A stretch of DNA of 64,000 nucleotides. It comes from Paraspadella gotoi (lineage: Eukaryota > Chaetognatha). Position numbers and translations under genes: made by a program. Under the pieces are notes generated by a model, which searched no databases, was not told the DNA's origin, and saw only the letters and a program-made list of their open reading frames with translations. Positions 22,871-34,989 of this stretch are shown here, piece by piece (position 1 is the stretch's first letter; the number at the start of each line of letters is the position of its first letter). Where the stretch lies: assembly GCA_051294375.1 (NCBI GenBank), contig CM119267.1, positions 12,657,081-12,721,080 on the forward strand, in the 5' to 3' direction.

Positions 22871-23962
22871 TATATCGATGCCGATTTGTGGAGAAAACGA
22901 AAGAACATTGAAAGCGGGCTGCTGGCGGCGACGGAGGCGGAGGCAGCGACGGCGGCAGAACTTATGTATATTTTATGTGTGTATCGTAAAAACCACAACC
23001 ACTCCTTATAATTTTTGATTACTTCCAGTACCACCGACATGCTTGCCGTTTCACAATGACGACAAATCCTACAAAAGACATTTTTTGCTGTTGCACGTTT
23101 CTGCTGCAACTCATTTAAATATTCAGTAACTTAAGAGTGGCTGAAAATTTGTTGAATTCGTAGGTAGCGCACAAATAGGATGTGTATTGTTTAATCTCAT
23201 AAAGACTCTTACTAAGACAACCACGACGATGAAGGGGACAGCGACGACGACGACAAGGAAGGGAATAAAAAAAAAAGCCGGTTCGTAAAAAAGCGGGAAA
23301 GTTTAATGGAGCGCAGGGAATTAACTTACCAACTCACCAACACCATCAGTAATAAGCTAGAGTTTTTTAATAGAATTTCTTCGGCTGATTATTTCTGAGA
23401 TATCGTCGTCCTTTTCGCGCAATTTCTCACGTGCAGAGTTTGTTTTTGCTTCTTGTAGCGATCACTCTTATGTCATAACGCCTCAAGTAAAACCAGTGTT
23501 TTCGCTGTTGACTTTTCATATTTTCAATTTCCACGGTTCACTCGAATCCACTTAAATTTCCATTGGTCATTTTCCATATTTCAATTTTCATCTAATATCA
23601 GTAAAAACAAATATCAAAACTCTCAAACTTCACGAAATCTAAAATTCACTATTTCTCTAGAACAGCCTTTCACTCCCCTAGACAATGCCAAGTGTTCACC
23701 CCTACTCTCTCTCCATTCTCTCACTGCTTTCCGACAGTAACAATACAGAGACTTCAATCTACACTGATACGAAAAAAATTTTTTCACACTAATAGAAAAA
23801 TACTTGACTTATTTTCCCACCAATTCGTAACATTCTCGCTAGGATAGTTTCTATGTTATAAACATTTTCATCAGAGTGTAAATTTCTGAAGAAGCATATG
23901 CTACTTTGAAATTTTTACTTTGAAATGGGATCTTACTATCAATCCTTCAGTTCCCATTAAAA
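22871..23962. other. Non-genic stretch
   Basis: GGC/GAC triplet-rich sequence lies at 22,915-22,965 and 23,225-23,260. No long frame, RNA gene or transposon end is seen in the rest. Confidence 0.45.
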
Positions 23963-24250
23963 CAATTGATTTTTAGTCGGATCTGCTTATCTGCTTATCA
24001 GCAGATCCAGACTCTATAATTCACTTTGTCGGTCCGTCGGTCCGCCCCCTCAATCTTGTCCGGCATTCACTTATATGATGTCAGAACATCGAATTATGAT
24101 AAATATGCAATAAAAATGATGTCCGACCGTCCGTCCGTCGTCCGTCCGTCCATCGTCCATCTCTCTCCGTCCGTCCGTCCGTCGTCCGTCCCGTCCGTCC
24201 GTCCGTCCGTCCGTCCGTCCGTCCGTCCGTCCGTCCGTCCGTCCGTCCAT
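23963..24250 (+). repeat. Uninterrupted copy of the hAT-split repeat, with (GTCC)n array
   Basis: 23,963-24,120 matches 341-448 joined to 1979-2025. It holds the single, undivided GTCAGAAC octamer (about 24,079), so it represents the site before the hAT-like insertion. 24,121-24,248 is a (GTCC)n microsatellite. Confidence 0.75.
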
Positions 24251-24736
24251 CAATAATCAATAATTAATTACTCAGTCAATAAATAATCAATTAATTATTC
24301 AATCAATCAATATATTTATTAATTAATTATTCAATCAATCTATTTATTTATCGATTTATTTAATCAATCAATCAATCAAATCAATCGTTATTGGCATTAT
24401 TGTCGTCGTCGCCATCATCGTCGTCGTTGCTTTTGTCGTGGTCAGTGACGAAAAGACCTAAAAACCTAACCCGGGCCTCAAGTTCAACTCCATGCCACTC
24501 CCCTTACCCTAACCCGGGTCCGGACCTCCCATACATCTCCGTGCCTCAACCCTAACACTAACCGCTTTCGACACGTCACCAACGGGCCTCTCTCCCAACC
24601 CTAACCATAAACAGGGCATCCCGTTCAACTCCATACCTCTCTCCCAACTATGGGTCTTGACAGGAAGGATCATTCACCATAACAATGCGTAATCATTGAT
24701 GTATTAGACCTAATACATCGAGAAATACATTATAGT
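24251..24736. other. Non-genic, with degenerate CCTAACCC-like text
   Basis: AT-rich TCAATCAA repeats are followed by about 200 bp with scattered ACCCTAACC words (24,470-24,610). These are too degenerate to be called telomeric repeats. The stretch ends at a 100-N gap (24,737-24,836). Confidence 0.4.
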
Positions 24737-24836
24737 NNNNNNNNNNNNNNNNNNNNNNNNNNNNNNNNNNNNNNNNNNNNNNNNNNNNNNNNNNNNNNNN
24801 NNNNNNNNNNNNNNNNNNNNNNNNNNNNNNNNNNNN

Positions 24837-26101
24837 AGGAGACCGGATCGCCACCAGACCGCACCTCCGCCAACAGTATGAGGGAAGCATTGGAAGCAAA
24901 GCTTCAAACAGCAAGACGAATAACCGCCAGCAGTGGGCACAGGCCAACCCCAAATCTGACTTCGGCGATGGAACGGACCCAGGAGGGTCTCCGAGAGAAA
25001 CCTCGATACCCGGCAACCACCCTCACGCAATTTACAATCGAAGGAGTTGGAAACGTTTTGAACATACCGACCACTATTGTAGATCAGCCACGCCGTACCC
25101 CCTCACCCTTTGGAGGTATGATGCGCCCCAACTTCGGAAGATCTACGATACGAGGGATGGGTGGACGGATAACACCGACGGTTGGGGGGGCTATGCGGTT
25201 GGATGATGAACCAATTGCATCTAGAACNNNNNNNNNNNNNNNNNNNNNNNNNNNNNNNNNNNNNNNNNNNNNNNNNNNNNNNNNNNNNNNNNNNNNNNNN
25301 NNNNNNNNNNNNNNNNNNNNNNNNNNNNNNNNNNNNNNNNNNCCGCAACATACTTTGGCATTCCAGAACCCTCCGACCTCAATACAGGCAACGAGCGGAG
25401 AACCGCCAACTGCAACAACATCGACGTCGACGACCACAATAGCCGTAGGATNNNNNNNNNNNNNNNNNNNNNNNNNNNNNNNNNNNNNNNNNNNNNNNNN
25501 NNNNNNNNNNNNNNNNNNNNNNNNNNNNNNNNNNNNNNNNNNNNNNNNNNNNNNNNNNNNNNNNNNNNNNNNNNNNNNNNNNNNNNNNNNNNNNNNNNNN
25601 NNNNNNNNNNNNNNNNNNNNNNNNNNNNNNNNNNNNNNNNNNNNNNNNNNNNNNNNNNNNNNNNNNNNNNNNNNNNNNNNNNNNNNNNNNNNNNNNNNNN
25701 NNNNNNNNNNNNNNNNNNNNNNNNNNNNNNNNNNNNNNNNNNNNNNNNNNNNNNNNNNNNNNNNNNNNNNNNNNNNNNNNNNNNNNNNNNNNNNNNNNNN
25801 NNNNNNNNNNNNNNNNNNNNNNNNNNNNNNNNNNNNNNNNNNNNNNNNNNNNNNNNNNNNNNNNNNNNNNNNNNNNNNNNNNNNNNNNNNNNNNNNNNNN
25901 NNNNAGCACGACCATTGGCAAACACGATAGCCAATGCGCCGAGGGAGAGCTCTGAGAGTCAAGCGGAAGGATTTGTACCCCCAGCTGATNNNNNNNNNNG
26001 AGTTACTTTCTCAGCGCAAAACAGCCCGTCGGCATCGCATGTTACTTCCTTAGGCGAATGCCTTTCGGCCATTGAAACCTTTACTCAACGACAAAATCAG
26101 G
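24837..26101 (+). pseudogene. BEL/Pao gag fragment, gapped
   Basis: This matches the gag of the central element: 24,837-25,227 parallels 27,612-27,995, 25,343-25,451 parallels 28,110-28,205, 25,905-25,989 parallels 28,540-28,625, and 26,000-26,101 parallels 41,248-41,345. It shows gag without the Gypsy insertion, although ten Ns (25,990-25,999) sit exactly where that insertion lies in the other copy. Gaps at 25,228-25,342, 25,452-25,904 and 26,102-26,126 break it. The frame at 24,878-25,226 is open and cleaner than in the 27-kb copy. Confidence 0.65.
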
Positions 26102-26126
26102 NNNNNNNNNNNNNNNNNNNNNNNNN

Positions 26127-26571
26127 AAGACCGAGAAGAAGCCTCCGCCTTCGAAGGGCAACATGTCTCCGATTCGACGAAGGCGTGATGCGAAAATCCG
26201 TTACTACGAGGCGTGATTGAGCGTCAAGCGCAGATGGTTGGAAAGGCTCAAATCTTCTACCAAAGACTCCAATGGGGAACTCGTTCTTGCAGCGAAACGC
26301 GACGCGTTGTCGGCGGAAAAGAAAAAGTGGGTTTTGCTTTTTTGATCTCTTCAACTTTAATCATTATCCTTTGGGAATTGAGTCGCCATTCTCGATTACA
26401 GGTCGCCGAGGAGGCACTGTGCCTCGCCAAGAGAGGCTCAAAATCAAGAAGAGCGGTTGTCGGCTGATGGCGGGAGTTCGATCGCCGAGACGGCCGTCGC
26501 CCGGGTGCTGCTGCTCCTCGGTTTCTCAAACTCAAAAGATAGTATATATTCTCTTTTTGACATTTTATAGT
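26127..26571 (+). CDS. Candidate two-exon coding remnant, unrecognised
   Basis: After a gap, the frame from 26,127 reads basic, protein-like sequence (KTEKKPPPSKG, then RRRRDAKIRYYEA). It has one in-frame TGA at 26,214 and continues to 26,326. A GT donor (26,327) and a pyrimidine-poor acceptor ending ATTACAG (26,401) would join it in phase to an open frame that runs to a stop at about 26,571 (…SLFDIL). The middle part is reminiscent of the linker after the endonuclease in LINE elements, but I cannot confirm this. It could also be a host-gene remnant. The in-frame stop and short length argue against a working gene. Confidence 0.25.
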
Positions 26572-26869
26572 AGTTTAAGAATTTTATCGTTAGCACATTC
26601 CAATCGTGTCTTATTTATTTGTGTTCGTCTACACCGATATTTTTCTCCTTTTTTTTTTTTACCAAAAAGGAAAAAAGAGGCTTTTGGTAATATGTTGCAA
26701 TCTGGTTTTTTTTTTTTTTTACCCGTTTTTGTTGTTTTATTAGTTTTATATCTCAAAACTTTCATAAAGAATCTAAATATTTGTCATTTCGGACTCGGAT
26801 GAAAAAAAATTAGGTAGAAAGAAAAAACGTAGATAGTTTTACTCATTTTAATATACGTACGATAAAAAC
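26572..26869. other. AT-rich, homopolymer-rich spacer
   Basis: Nothing recognisable. It ends at the BEL 5' LTR. It should have been Gypsy sequence if the LTR pair marks one simple insertion into the Gypsy copy at 51,254, but it shows no such match. Confidence 0.4.
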
Positions 26870-27352
26870 TGATGAAGATGCCTCCCCTTTTTCTTCATTT
26901 TATTTCATTGTTTCTCTTATTCATTGTACTATATTTCTTTTACTTTAGTGCTTTCGTGTATGCTTTTCTTTTTACTTTAGTTTAATAGTTTACCGGACCC
27001 CGTCTCTAAACGGCTTTTTACGGGCTATGAGCCCCGGCCTTTTCATATCATACACCTTGTCGCCACTTTTAGATACCACGAGCTTAGGGCCATGACCCAC
27101 AAGCACTGTCTGATGATAGACTCGTTGACTCTTGCAAGACGGTGCAACAGGTCTTGACACCCTCAACTTCGACGCTTCAGTCTTCATCACCATCATTACG
27201 GGTCGCGGAGACCGCGGCGTTCCCGGAGGACGTCGACTAGCCGCGCCACTTCCGGCGGAGCGAGGGGAGAGGCTAGGGGCCCACCCAGTACCGGCTGACG
27301 GTCGTCGCAAAGGAGACGTCTCAGGGATCAGGTTCGATACCTATCCGCGACA
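26870..27352 (+). mobile_element. 5' LTR of the BEL/Pao element
   Basis: It starts TGATGAAGATGCC and ends CCGCGACA, and matches 50,753-51,253 along its whole length. It differs mainly by single-base deletions plus a few substitutions. The 3' boundary is supported by the LTR remnant at 14,205-14,335, which ends at the same leader (GTAAAAAGCC). The usual five-base target duplication was not found: AAAAC lies on the left of this LTR and AGTAC on the right of the other. No TGG-starting primer site is obvious in the first 20 bases after the LTR. Confidence 0.75.
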
Positions 27353-28630
27353 GTAAAAAGCCGATAGTCTCCGTTTATATATGATTAGAAATATTATAGA
27401 GTATATTACAGATATGGATGCATGAGATAGAATAATAGATATTCCTTCGTTGGAACATTTATATTTAAAGCTTCTTTTCCTTTGAATCCTCATAATGGTT
27501 CCGCCTTGGAGAACGATGGCTTTCCCCAGAAGAGGAGGAAGTGGCGAACCGACGGAGTTTGCGAGCAACTGAGAGTTCTCTACGGACCTTTCATCGTCTT
27601 TACGACAAAGCCGAGGAGACCGGATCGCCACCAGACCCACCTCCGCAACAGTATGAGGAAGCATTGGAAGCAAAGCTTCAAACGCAAGACGAATAACGCA
27701 GCAGTGGGCACAGGCCAACCCCAATCTGACTTCGGCGATGGAACGGACCCAAAGGCGTCTCCGAGAGAAACCTCGATACCCGGCAACCACCCTCACGCAA
27801 TTTACAATCGAAGGAGTTGAAACGTTTTGAACATACCGACCACTATTGTAGATCAGACCACGCCGTACCCCTCACCCTTTGGAGTATGATGCGCCCCAAC
27901 ATCGGAAGATCTACGATACGAGGGATGGTGGACGGATAACACGACGGTTGGGGGGGCTATGCGGTTGGATGATGAACAATTGCATCTAGGAACCCGATCT
28001 TCTGCGTCGACAGTTCCGCATCCACTACAGCTTTCCTTGACCTTCCACGATAGCTACAATGGACGAGAATCCAAATGTCGTGGGATCATTTCCCCCGGCA
28101 CCACACACCGCAACATACTTGGCATTCCAGAACCCTCCGACCTCACACAGGCAACGAGCGGAGAACCGCCAACAGCAACAACATCGCGTCGACGACCACA
28201 ATAGCCAGAGGATCAACCACGGCCCGACGCCGTCAGTCTTTATAGATACATTCCTACCTCGTTAGTCTTACAGCAGACCCAGGAGAGGGAGGGGAGAAAG
28301 TGCTACAACGAGCTCTTGAGCTACACACAACGAGAGTAGACACTGCAGAGGAAGAATATTCCCTAGAACTGGAACGAATCAGCGGAACCGCGCAGCTCGG
28401 ATAGCGAGCGCGACGGAAAGACGCAATATTGCTCACGGACAGCCGCTGCAGAGGACATGCAATTAAGAGCTCTAGAGGGAGTAAATCGTGAGACCGCGCC
28501 GACCGCAGAGTCGACTGCGCTATGCAGGCAGCAGCGACTTAGCACGACCATGGCAGACACGATAGGCCAATGCGCCGATAGGGAAGAGGCTCTGAGAGCT
28601 AAGCGGAAGATTTGTACCCCCAGCTGATCG
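27353..28630 (+). pseudogene. BEL/Pao leader and N-terminal gag, frame-broken
   Basis: After a ~135-base leader, gag starts at the ATG near 27,495. The fragments at 13.6-14.1 kb and 24.8-25.2 kb show the intended frame. Here it is broken repeatedly by single-base indels. Recognisable parts include the segment encoding MRKHWKQSF near 27,650 and a charged coiled-coil region at 28,300-28,540. The frame stops where the reversed Gypsy element is inserted, at 28,630. Missing bases are concentrated in this piece, so the breaks may be sequencing errors rather than true decay. Confidence 0.6.
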
Positions 28631-29010
28631 TGTTGGAGGGATTTTATGTGGATCGCCCAGCGGGCGAAGTGGCTCACGTCAAGGGGAGCTGGAACGCTAT
28701 CGGGATCTCCAGGGCGCCCACCAATCAGGGCTGCAAGCGGACGGCGCTATCGACAGATGCTAAAGTCCTTACTGTATGGATCTGAGAAGATACAGAGGCA
28801 CACAATATGAATGAGGGAGACGCGGACCAAGAACCGTATATTCTGACACATATCATTTATTAATATAGCACGATACTCTTTTCAATAAAAGGAACAGATT
28901 AATAATGATAAGTAATGAAATCAATAAAGATTATTTATAACTGAATGAGTTTAAAAATGTTCGTAGTTTCCATCGAGTCCATCGGCGTCCACGCGAATCC
29001 GTCTCCAACA
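28631..29010 (-). repeat. 3' LTR of the nested Gypsy element
   Basis: It matches 40,820-41,234. In the element's own (minus) orientation it carries TTATAAATAA at about 28,930, a TATA-like box, followed about 80 bases later by AATAAA at about 28,857. This is the usual order of promoter and poly(A) signal in an LTR. Confidence 0.75.
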
Positions 29011-29026
29011 TTCCTTCCCCTTTTCT
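29011..29026 (-). promoter_or_regulatory. Polypurine tract of the nested Gypsy element
   Basis: On the minus strand the 16 bases AGAAAAGGGGAAGGAA end exactly at the LTR start TGTTGGAGAC. This is the expected plus-strand primer for reverse transcription and sets the orientation of the element. Confidence 0.75.
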
Positions 29027-30479
29027 AAATTGGTCGACCCGACCATACACATCAGCGCGAAAAGCGCGCGCAGAATTTAAAGATTACAGGGCCATGATTG
29101 ACCTGTGGAAAAGGGCCGTTGACGGGGGTTGCGCATTTTCCTTGGAAAGTGCAGACCTAACGGACCAAAATGCGCCTCCGGTAACCTTTCTCGAATAGTC
29201 TCCACTGACGCCTCCCAACCGTGTTCCTCGCAACTGTCTCCGCGTCGACACAATTCGTCGGATACCAAGAGAATTCTCGGCGAAGAAGTCGAAAAAGAGG
29301 AACCTTTTTGGAACGTGAAAAAAACGGCGATGCGGAGCAGTATCAAGCATTTTGATCATTTCTGTGTAACGGCGCGATCTTTGTCGGGGAGCGAGTGGAA
29401 ACTTGATAATCGCAAAGAACGGATAGGAAATCGACCGCTCCGTCTTCTCTAAGCCTGGTAACGGGCGATGATACGCGATCGCAAATTCTTCTGCTTTAGG
29501 AGAGCGTTATGGAACTTTTTTCAATTCGGTATTGTTCGTCACTAACCAGACCGGTCGAATCTTTTCCCTCGCAGCCGAACGGGAAGATCGTGAAGCTCTC
29601 GTTGAAGGGAGTGCTGCACGATGGAACGAAGGGAATCAAATTCCGCTGCAGGAAACGTCTTACTAGAAGCACCACGAAGTTCAAAAAGATGTGAGGCGAG
29701 CGGCGAGTGAACTCTGCACTCGCGAAGCGCAGGTTTGGAAAAGTTCATTCTCTCCATCGCAATCGCCTTCATGAGAAATAAACATGTCGTTTGTATCTAT
29801 TTCGCCGCGCAAGAATGAATCCTTAAATGTCGGTACGAGATTTTGCAGATAATACGAAAATAATACCGAGTACAATGGTATTTTGCTGCTTTGAGCAAGT
29901 TCTAATAAAGCGCCAATTCGGTAATTAGAGAACTTTTTCCTAAAAATCGTCCGATGTCGTCATCGAAGATAGAAACCCGTTCCGCGTAATTTCTCAATTA
30001 CTCGGTCCTTTCGTTATACAGAGGGAGATGAATCCGACAACCGAAGCGATTTCCGCTGGTCGAACTGTTGAGCTGCAGCCTTGAGCATATGCGTCTTCGT
30101 CGCTTTCAAGAAATAATCCAGCAAAATCATTGGAGAGCAAGAAAGTATTTGAGCTGAACAGCGAATGCAGGCGGCCGGAACCAAACACTTTCTTGTCGAG
30201 AATGGCCAACATGAATTCGTTCAGGCGTTGGCTTAAAGAAACGCATCATCGCGCGTGCTAGGAAATAGCTTTATGTCGGTATCTGTTTCCTCATGGGGAT
30301 ATACAGAGGATATCGGCCCATTCTTCGATCTTTTTGTAATAGTTAGGGCCTGTTCTTCTTGAGGAACTGGTGAAAATCACGAAAGTGCATTTTCGTTATT
30401 GCACGAGCGCGTCAAGGCCCAAACCGACGCGAAGTCCCTGTCGCATGCCGAGCATGGGGCGGGGTCTCTTCGATCCACT
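29027..30479. other. 3' region of the nested Gypsy element, unassigned
   Basis: It lies between the candidate third ORF and the polypurine tract. Short open frames occur on both strands (for example 29,077-29,346 minus and 29,129-29,452 plus). None has a recognisable domain or a membrane segment that would suggest an envelope protein. Confidence 0.4.
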
Positions 30480-31294
30480 ACCTTTCTTTTCTGCTATCGC
30501 TTTGGTTTTTGACATCACAGGGATTTGTTGCGTCTCCGACACATGAGATGGCGATGAATCCAAAGGCTGCTGCTTCATGGCCTTCGCGGTGTCCCGTCAG
30601 GTCGGAATTAGCGTGTTCATCGACCTGAGGAGAGGAAGCAGGCTGGGCAGCGGCAACCATCGTAGGGGAGGCATCAACTCGTCGACCCTGGACTGCGGGA
30701 AAATGAAGATACAACAAGCTCGTGACGTCGATGGCTGAATCGTCCTCGACAAACACGATATCGATCTTCTTCCCCGTACGGATCTCCTTTTAACTTAATG
30801 CGGGATGGCTATCTTATGTTTCTTCAACCGACGAACCATTTCTTCTTTCAGCGTCGGTTATACGCATTTTGAAGAAGGTTCGCCATTCGTTTAGTGCGGC
30901 AATGCCAGTTTCTTCTCGCTTACTACGTGGCTTATTGTCCTCGTACGCCTTCGCAATGTCGAGAATGCAGCCGTTGATTGGGAAGCGGCGTCGCCGATTT
31001 CTCGCGCAAGGGTGCTTGGACGAAATCCAAGCATTCCAACAGGAATGTGACGGCGTCCCGAGATGCTCGTGCGTCGAGTGCAGCATAGAGAGTTGGCGAT
31101 GGACAATGAGGTATCGTCTTCTGCGAGTCGGATCTGATGATCTCTATGGAAGCTTCTTTTATCCAGAAAACGATCCTGAACACAAAATTGAAGAAGTACG
31201 CCAATGAGACCTGGAAATCCTTCAACCCATTGGCCTGTTTGGACGAACGACGAAGTTCGCAGGGGCCTTCCAGCAAGGCTCTGACAGAAGCCAT
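30478..31294 (-). pseudogene. Candidate extra ORF downstream of Gypsy integrase
   Basis: Three overlapping minus-strand frames (30,932-31,294; 30,814-31,086; 30,478-30,756) line up as one reading direction broken by frame changes. Together they give about 270 codons of ordinary composition. The first contains a hydrophobic stretch (VSLAYFFNFVFRIVFWI), the second a basic patch (CARNRRRRFPINGC), and the third is Ala/Pro/acid-rich. I recognise no family. The position 3' of integrase is where Gypsy elements carry env or other extra genes, but nothing here proves an envelope. Confidence 0.3.
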
Positions 31295-33700
31295 AAAGGT
31301 CTGTTACTCAAGGTATTTTATCCTTTCTGCCTGGAGGGAGAGTTTTTGGCATAACTCTAACATGTCATCTTACGTTCTTGTATAAATATGATATGCAGCA
31401 GAATTTCGCGCAAAAGTTGGGACACCATCGCCACAGGCAAGATTTACCGACTGAACCGACTTAACTGGTAAACGACATTCAGTTCATCATTACCTACTTT
31501 AGCCGACAATGGACAGTCCGCTGCGCTCCCTTCTGTTGTCGAATCCATGATTATGGGCGATCGGTCTGGTAAGGAACGTGTCGAAGCAAACGCACCTACC
31601 TTTTGTCGTCGCCATGACTTCGGACATGAATAATACTCGACGAGGACATACTCTCAAGTTGAGGATTTTCTGCATCTCCTCGAATTCGTAGTCTGATAAC
31701 GAGCTTTATCGGTTGTAATTGTAGTGGCACGTGTTTTTCAACGGCCGGAATGTCGTCCGATATTCACCGACAGCTCTCTAAGATCGACATTATCCGCACC
31801 ATTATCTTCCGCACTTCTGCATCCAGCGATTGAGTGTGACTACCGGAATGGAGATGAGGGGAGAATGAATGAGATCTCAGGGCCGGCCAAGTCGTCGTTT
31901 TCTCGGATCTGGGCCGGTAGACAGCAGGAAATCCAGAGGATTTCCTGAGGCGGCAGAGCAGCAGGAAATCTGGGAAGATTTTCCGCTGATGGGTTTCTTC
32001 GCGAGCTCACGAGCCAGGGCGTACCAGACACTGCGTAGTTGTCTTTCTCTTGCCATATTTGCCACAACACTTTAAAACTGTATCTGAGTAAAATGTTCAA
32101 AGAAGGATTGTTAGATTAAATAGCCTCATATCTCATAAATAAGAAATCACTAACAGCAGAACCTAACAAGCTATAAAGCATTGGTTTATAACCAAGAAAA
32201 ACGAATAAGAAGGATAGAAAGCCTGCAGACTTTAGTTTTAATTCGCATTAATTATTCATAAGCACTTACAAATAATTCATACTTCAACAAAAGAAATAAA
32301 GAAAAAAAACAGAAAAACATTCATACCAACATACATATAGAGGTAAAGATTCCTTTTCATTAGCTCACTTGCCAATGTGTAGTTGTTTCGAGATTCGCAA
32401 ATTAGCTTGGTTTTGAGCTTATGACGTATTGACTGGATCCAATCCTATAGGGTTTGATGCTAAAATCATATCTACTCTGTTCTTAAATCTAGAGCTTAAA
32501 ACTATGTCTGTGATTATTGGATTATCGTATAGAACTGTTTAAACTATATTCACGTTTACTCCTTGTTTTTGGGGAGTACTTGCTAGGCAAAGGGGTTGCT
32601 TAGGTTTTGATCTGATTCTCTCACTTCTTCTTGAAAGTCATGATTTCGGAACTACCTGAATTCAGGTATCCTTTGTACTTCGTTTCTACCTAATGGGATA
32701 GGTGGGGTTGTGTCATCCTTCATGGCTATTCGTTGAAATAAATCTTCTTACTGTAATATATCCTCATTCACGAGTCATTATTCGGTGAAGGGCGAGAAAA
32801 CTTCGTCAAATGATCCCTGTTCGGTTTCTTGAGGGAATCAATAGTAATTGTTTCCTTAATGAGAATCGCATAATTATTTTTCAGAGCGTTTCTAATCTTA
32901 TCATAGCATGAGAATAGTTTGATTGGCTTCACCCAGTACTTTTGCTTTTAGTTTTTGTTATTTTCTCCTAATTCCAATAAGTTGCGGCGTAGAGGTAGAC
33001 GTCTATTTCAGCATGAGCTTAAACCTACGGTTTCACGGCGTTTTCTTCTACATGGTTTGGCTGTTTTCATTCATTTCATTCTGGAGTCGTGTAGCTCTAT
33101 ACTTCCAAGAGTATTATATCAGGATTCGTCCAAAGGTACGGCTTCTGGTGCAGGATCCATAACTCTGTCCAGGGTTCCTCAGGCAGAAACCCACGTAACC
33201 TTGCTGTTTGCAGCCCGAAGGCGCTTGCCACAGCATCCTCCAGGTTTTCTGGAGGGGAAGTCTCGTCCTGCTTCTGTCGGTTGAGTTGGATAACTTCTCA
33301 GCAGACTGGCTCCGGTTGGTATAGGGAAATCTGAGCTCGTGCTTTGAATGCGGTTAATAACTGCAAACCAACTGACTCGGTAATTAACTTCTCTTTCCTT
33401 TGAAGTGAATTTTCATTAGTCATTATATTTCTGCGATTAACGATTTTCAGATTGGTTCCCGATTCTCTACGCATTTCTTCCAATGGTAGTTCTTCCACAA
33501 ACATAGGAAGGTTTCCAGGGCCTCCTCTGGGATTAGACTGCAATACTTTCGTTTAACGGTTAAGGACCACGCCATCTTGGCTCAGTTTATTACGCCTTTC
33601 CTTCTAGGAGAACTCGTTCATACACTCTGATCCTCCAACTTCAAGGTGAGGTCTTTAGCTTTTCTATCTGTAAGTTACTCTCCTTCTTTTGTTCTTCTTT
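31295..33700. other. Unassigned part of the nested Gypsy element
   Basis: There are no recognisable domains. A local inverted repeat with GGAAATC/GATTTCC words lies at 31,925-31,985. The sequence should lie between integrase and the extra ORF. It may include further insertions. Confidence 0.35.
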
Positions 33701-34620
33701 TCCTTCTCTTCTTGATGCAAGCTCTTTAACTTCGGTTCACCTTTTTTCGCATATTTTGGACATAACTCGCTTCAGGGTCCCGTGGTTTAACTTATAACTT
33801 CGCCAACCAATCGATAATTGTGGCAAAGGAGGTGGTCCTTTCCAAAGAAGAGCAAAAGGTGTCATATCATTTTTTGCAAATTGGTGTGTGGTGTTGTAGA
33901 TCCTGTCGACTAAGGCAGGATGATCTGTCCAGATTGCCATACTGTTTGAGGCGTTTGGTAAGATCTTTTATCGAGAGTTCGGGTTTTGTCTCTCAACATT
34001 GGCCTGAGATTCTGGGCGTATAAGCGGACACTTGTCTTTTCTTTGTGCCGAGGACCTTACATGTAGCGTCCATACTCAGAGACAAAACTCTCCACCCATC
34101 ATCTGATGTCAAGCGTATTAGGCGGCCTGCGAAGCAGACTAGATTCCTCGAACGCTTTCGCAATGCCTATTGATTTTTGTTTTTTAAGTTGTACAATCAT
34201 TGATATATCCAGAAAAACACATCTTTGATACCAACACGATGTTTGAAGTTTCCAGGGGCAACTGGCCCAGTTGCACCAAATCGCAGATCACGTGGTCAAA
34301 CACGTTATCGGGCAATATATAGGTTGTAACATTGCTTTTCTTGAAACCTCTTGGTTTGCGGTTCTCGTAATTTGTCACCAATTGCACAATTTCTGGTAAA
34401 TCTGAAACATTCTCGGCCAATAGTGGGCCAGACTTAGCATATCGTTTATTTTATCTTGCATCCTAGTTAATTGCTTGCATTGTCCAGACATCATAGAACC
34501 ATGAGAATCCTGAAGAAGCTTCTTTGCACACAGGCCTGCTTCGGGTAATACAAGCCTGCAGCACAGGAGAATAATACCTTTATGAAGCCTTTGCTGGTAC
34601 AAAGCACTTGAGCAAGATGA
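33701..34620 (-). pseudogene. Gypsy integrase relic
   Basis: In the minus direction, 34,375-34,602 encodes the zinc-binding region, with a DSHG start and LAHYWPRM, followed by KLCNW where the Cys pair is expected. 34,184-34,420 continues into the catalytic core (VFDHVICDLVQLGQLP). 33,737-33,940 matches the end of the core (NTTHQFAKNDMTPFALL). These are typical Ty3/Gypsy integrase positions, but frames change repeatedly, so the protein is dead or the sequence is error-rich. This region is missing from the other Gypsy copy, which ends in a gap before it. Confidence 0.65.
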
Positions 34621-34989
34621 AATCTATTAAAATTTCTCAAAAACCCTTTTCAGAAAGAAATGAATTTCGTGTCTCTCTTCTCATCCCTGAACAAATTCCA
34701 TAACCTTAGAAATTATTAGATCGGGCTTTCTTGTCTCTGTTTTCAAACAAAGCTTTCGGCATCTAAGCGTGACAACATTAGGATTATCTAATCGCATCAT
34801 GCCTAAAAAGAGCCCACTTCAGTTTGTCGCTTTATACTCCTTTGTGCGTAATCGTCTTATTCGCAAGGTCTGCGTTTTTCACCTCTCCTGCTCAATTGCA
34901 TCTGCAATCAGAATGTATTTTGCCTTTGATTTATGTAGGAGCTCGCATCATATTGATTCACAGCTCTGATAGGCCATCTGGCTCCTTCT

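Noticed and set aside
24737-25934. Long ORFs on both strands made largely of undetermined residues
   Set aside because: They are open only because Ns contain no stop codons.
26860-26880. CTGATGAAG at the LTR start as a hammerhead motif
   Set aside because: No stem II or GAAAC follows, and the match is part of the LTR terminus shared with 50,753.
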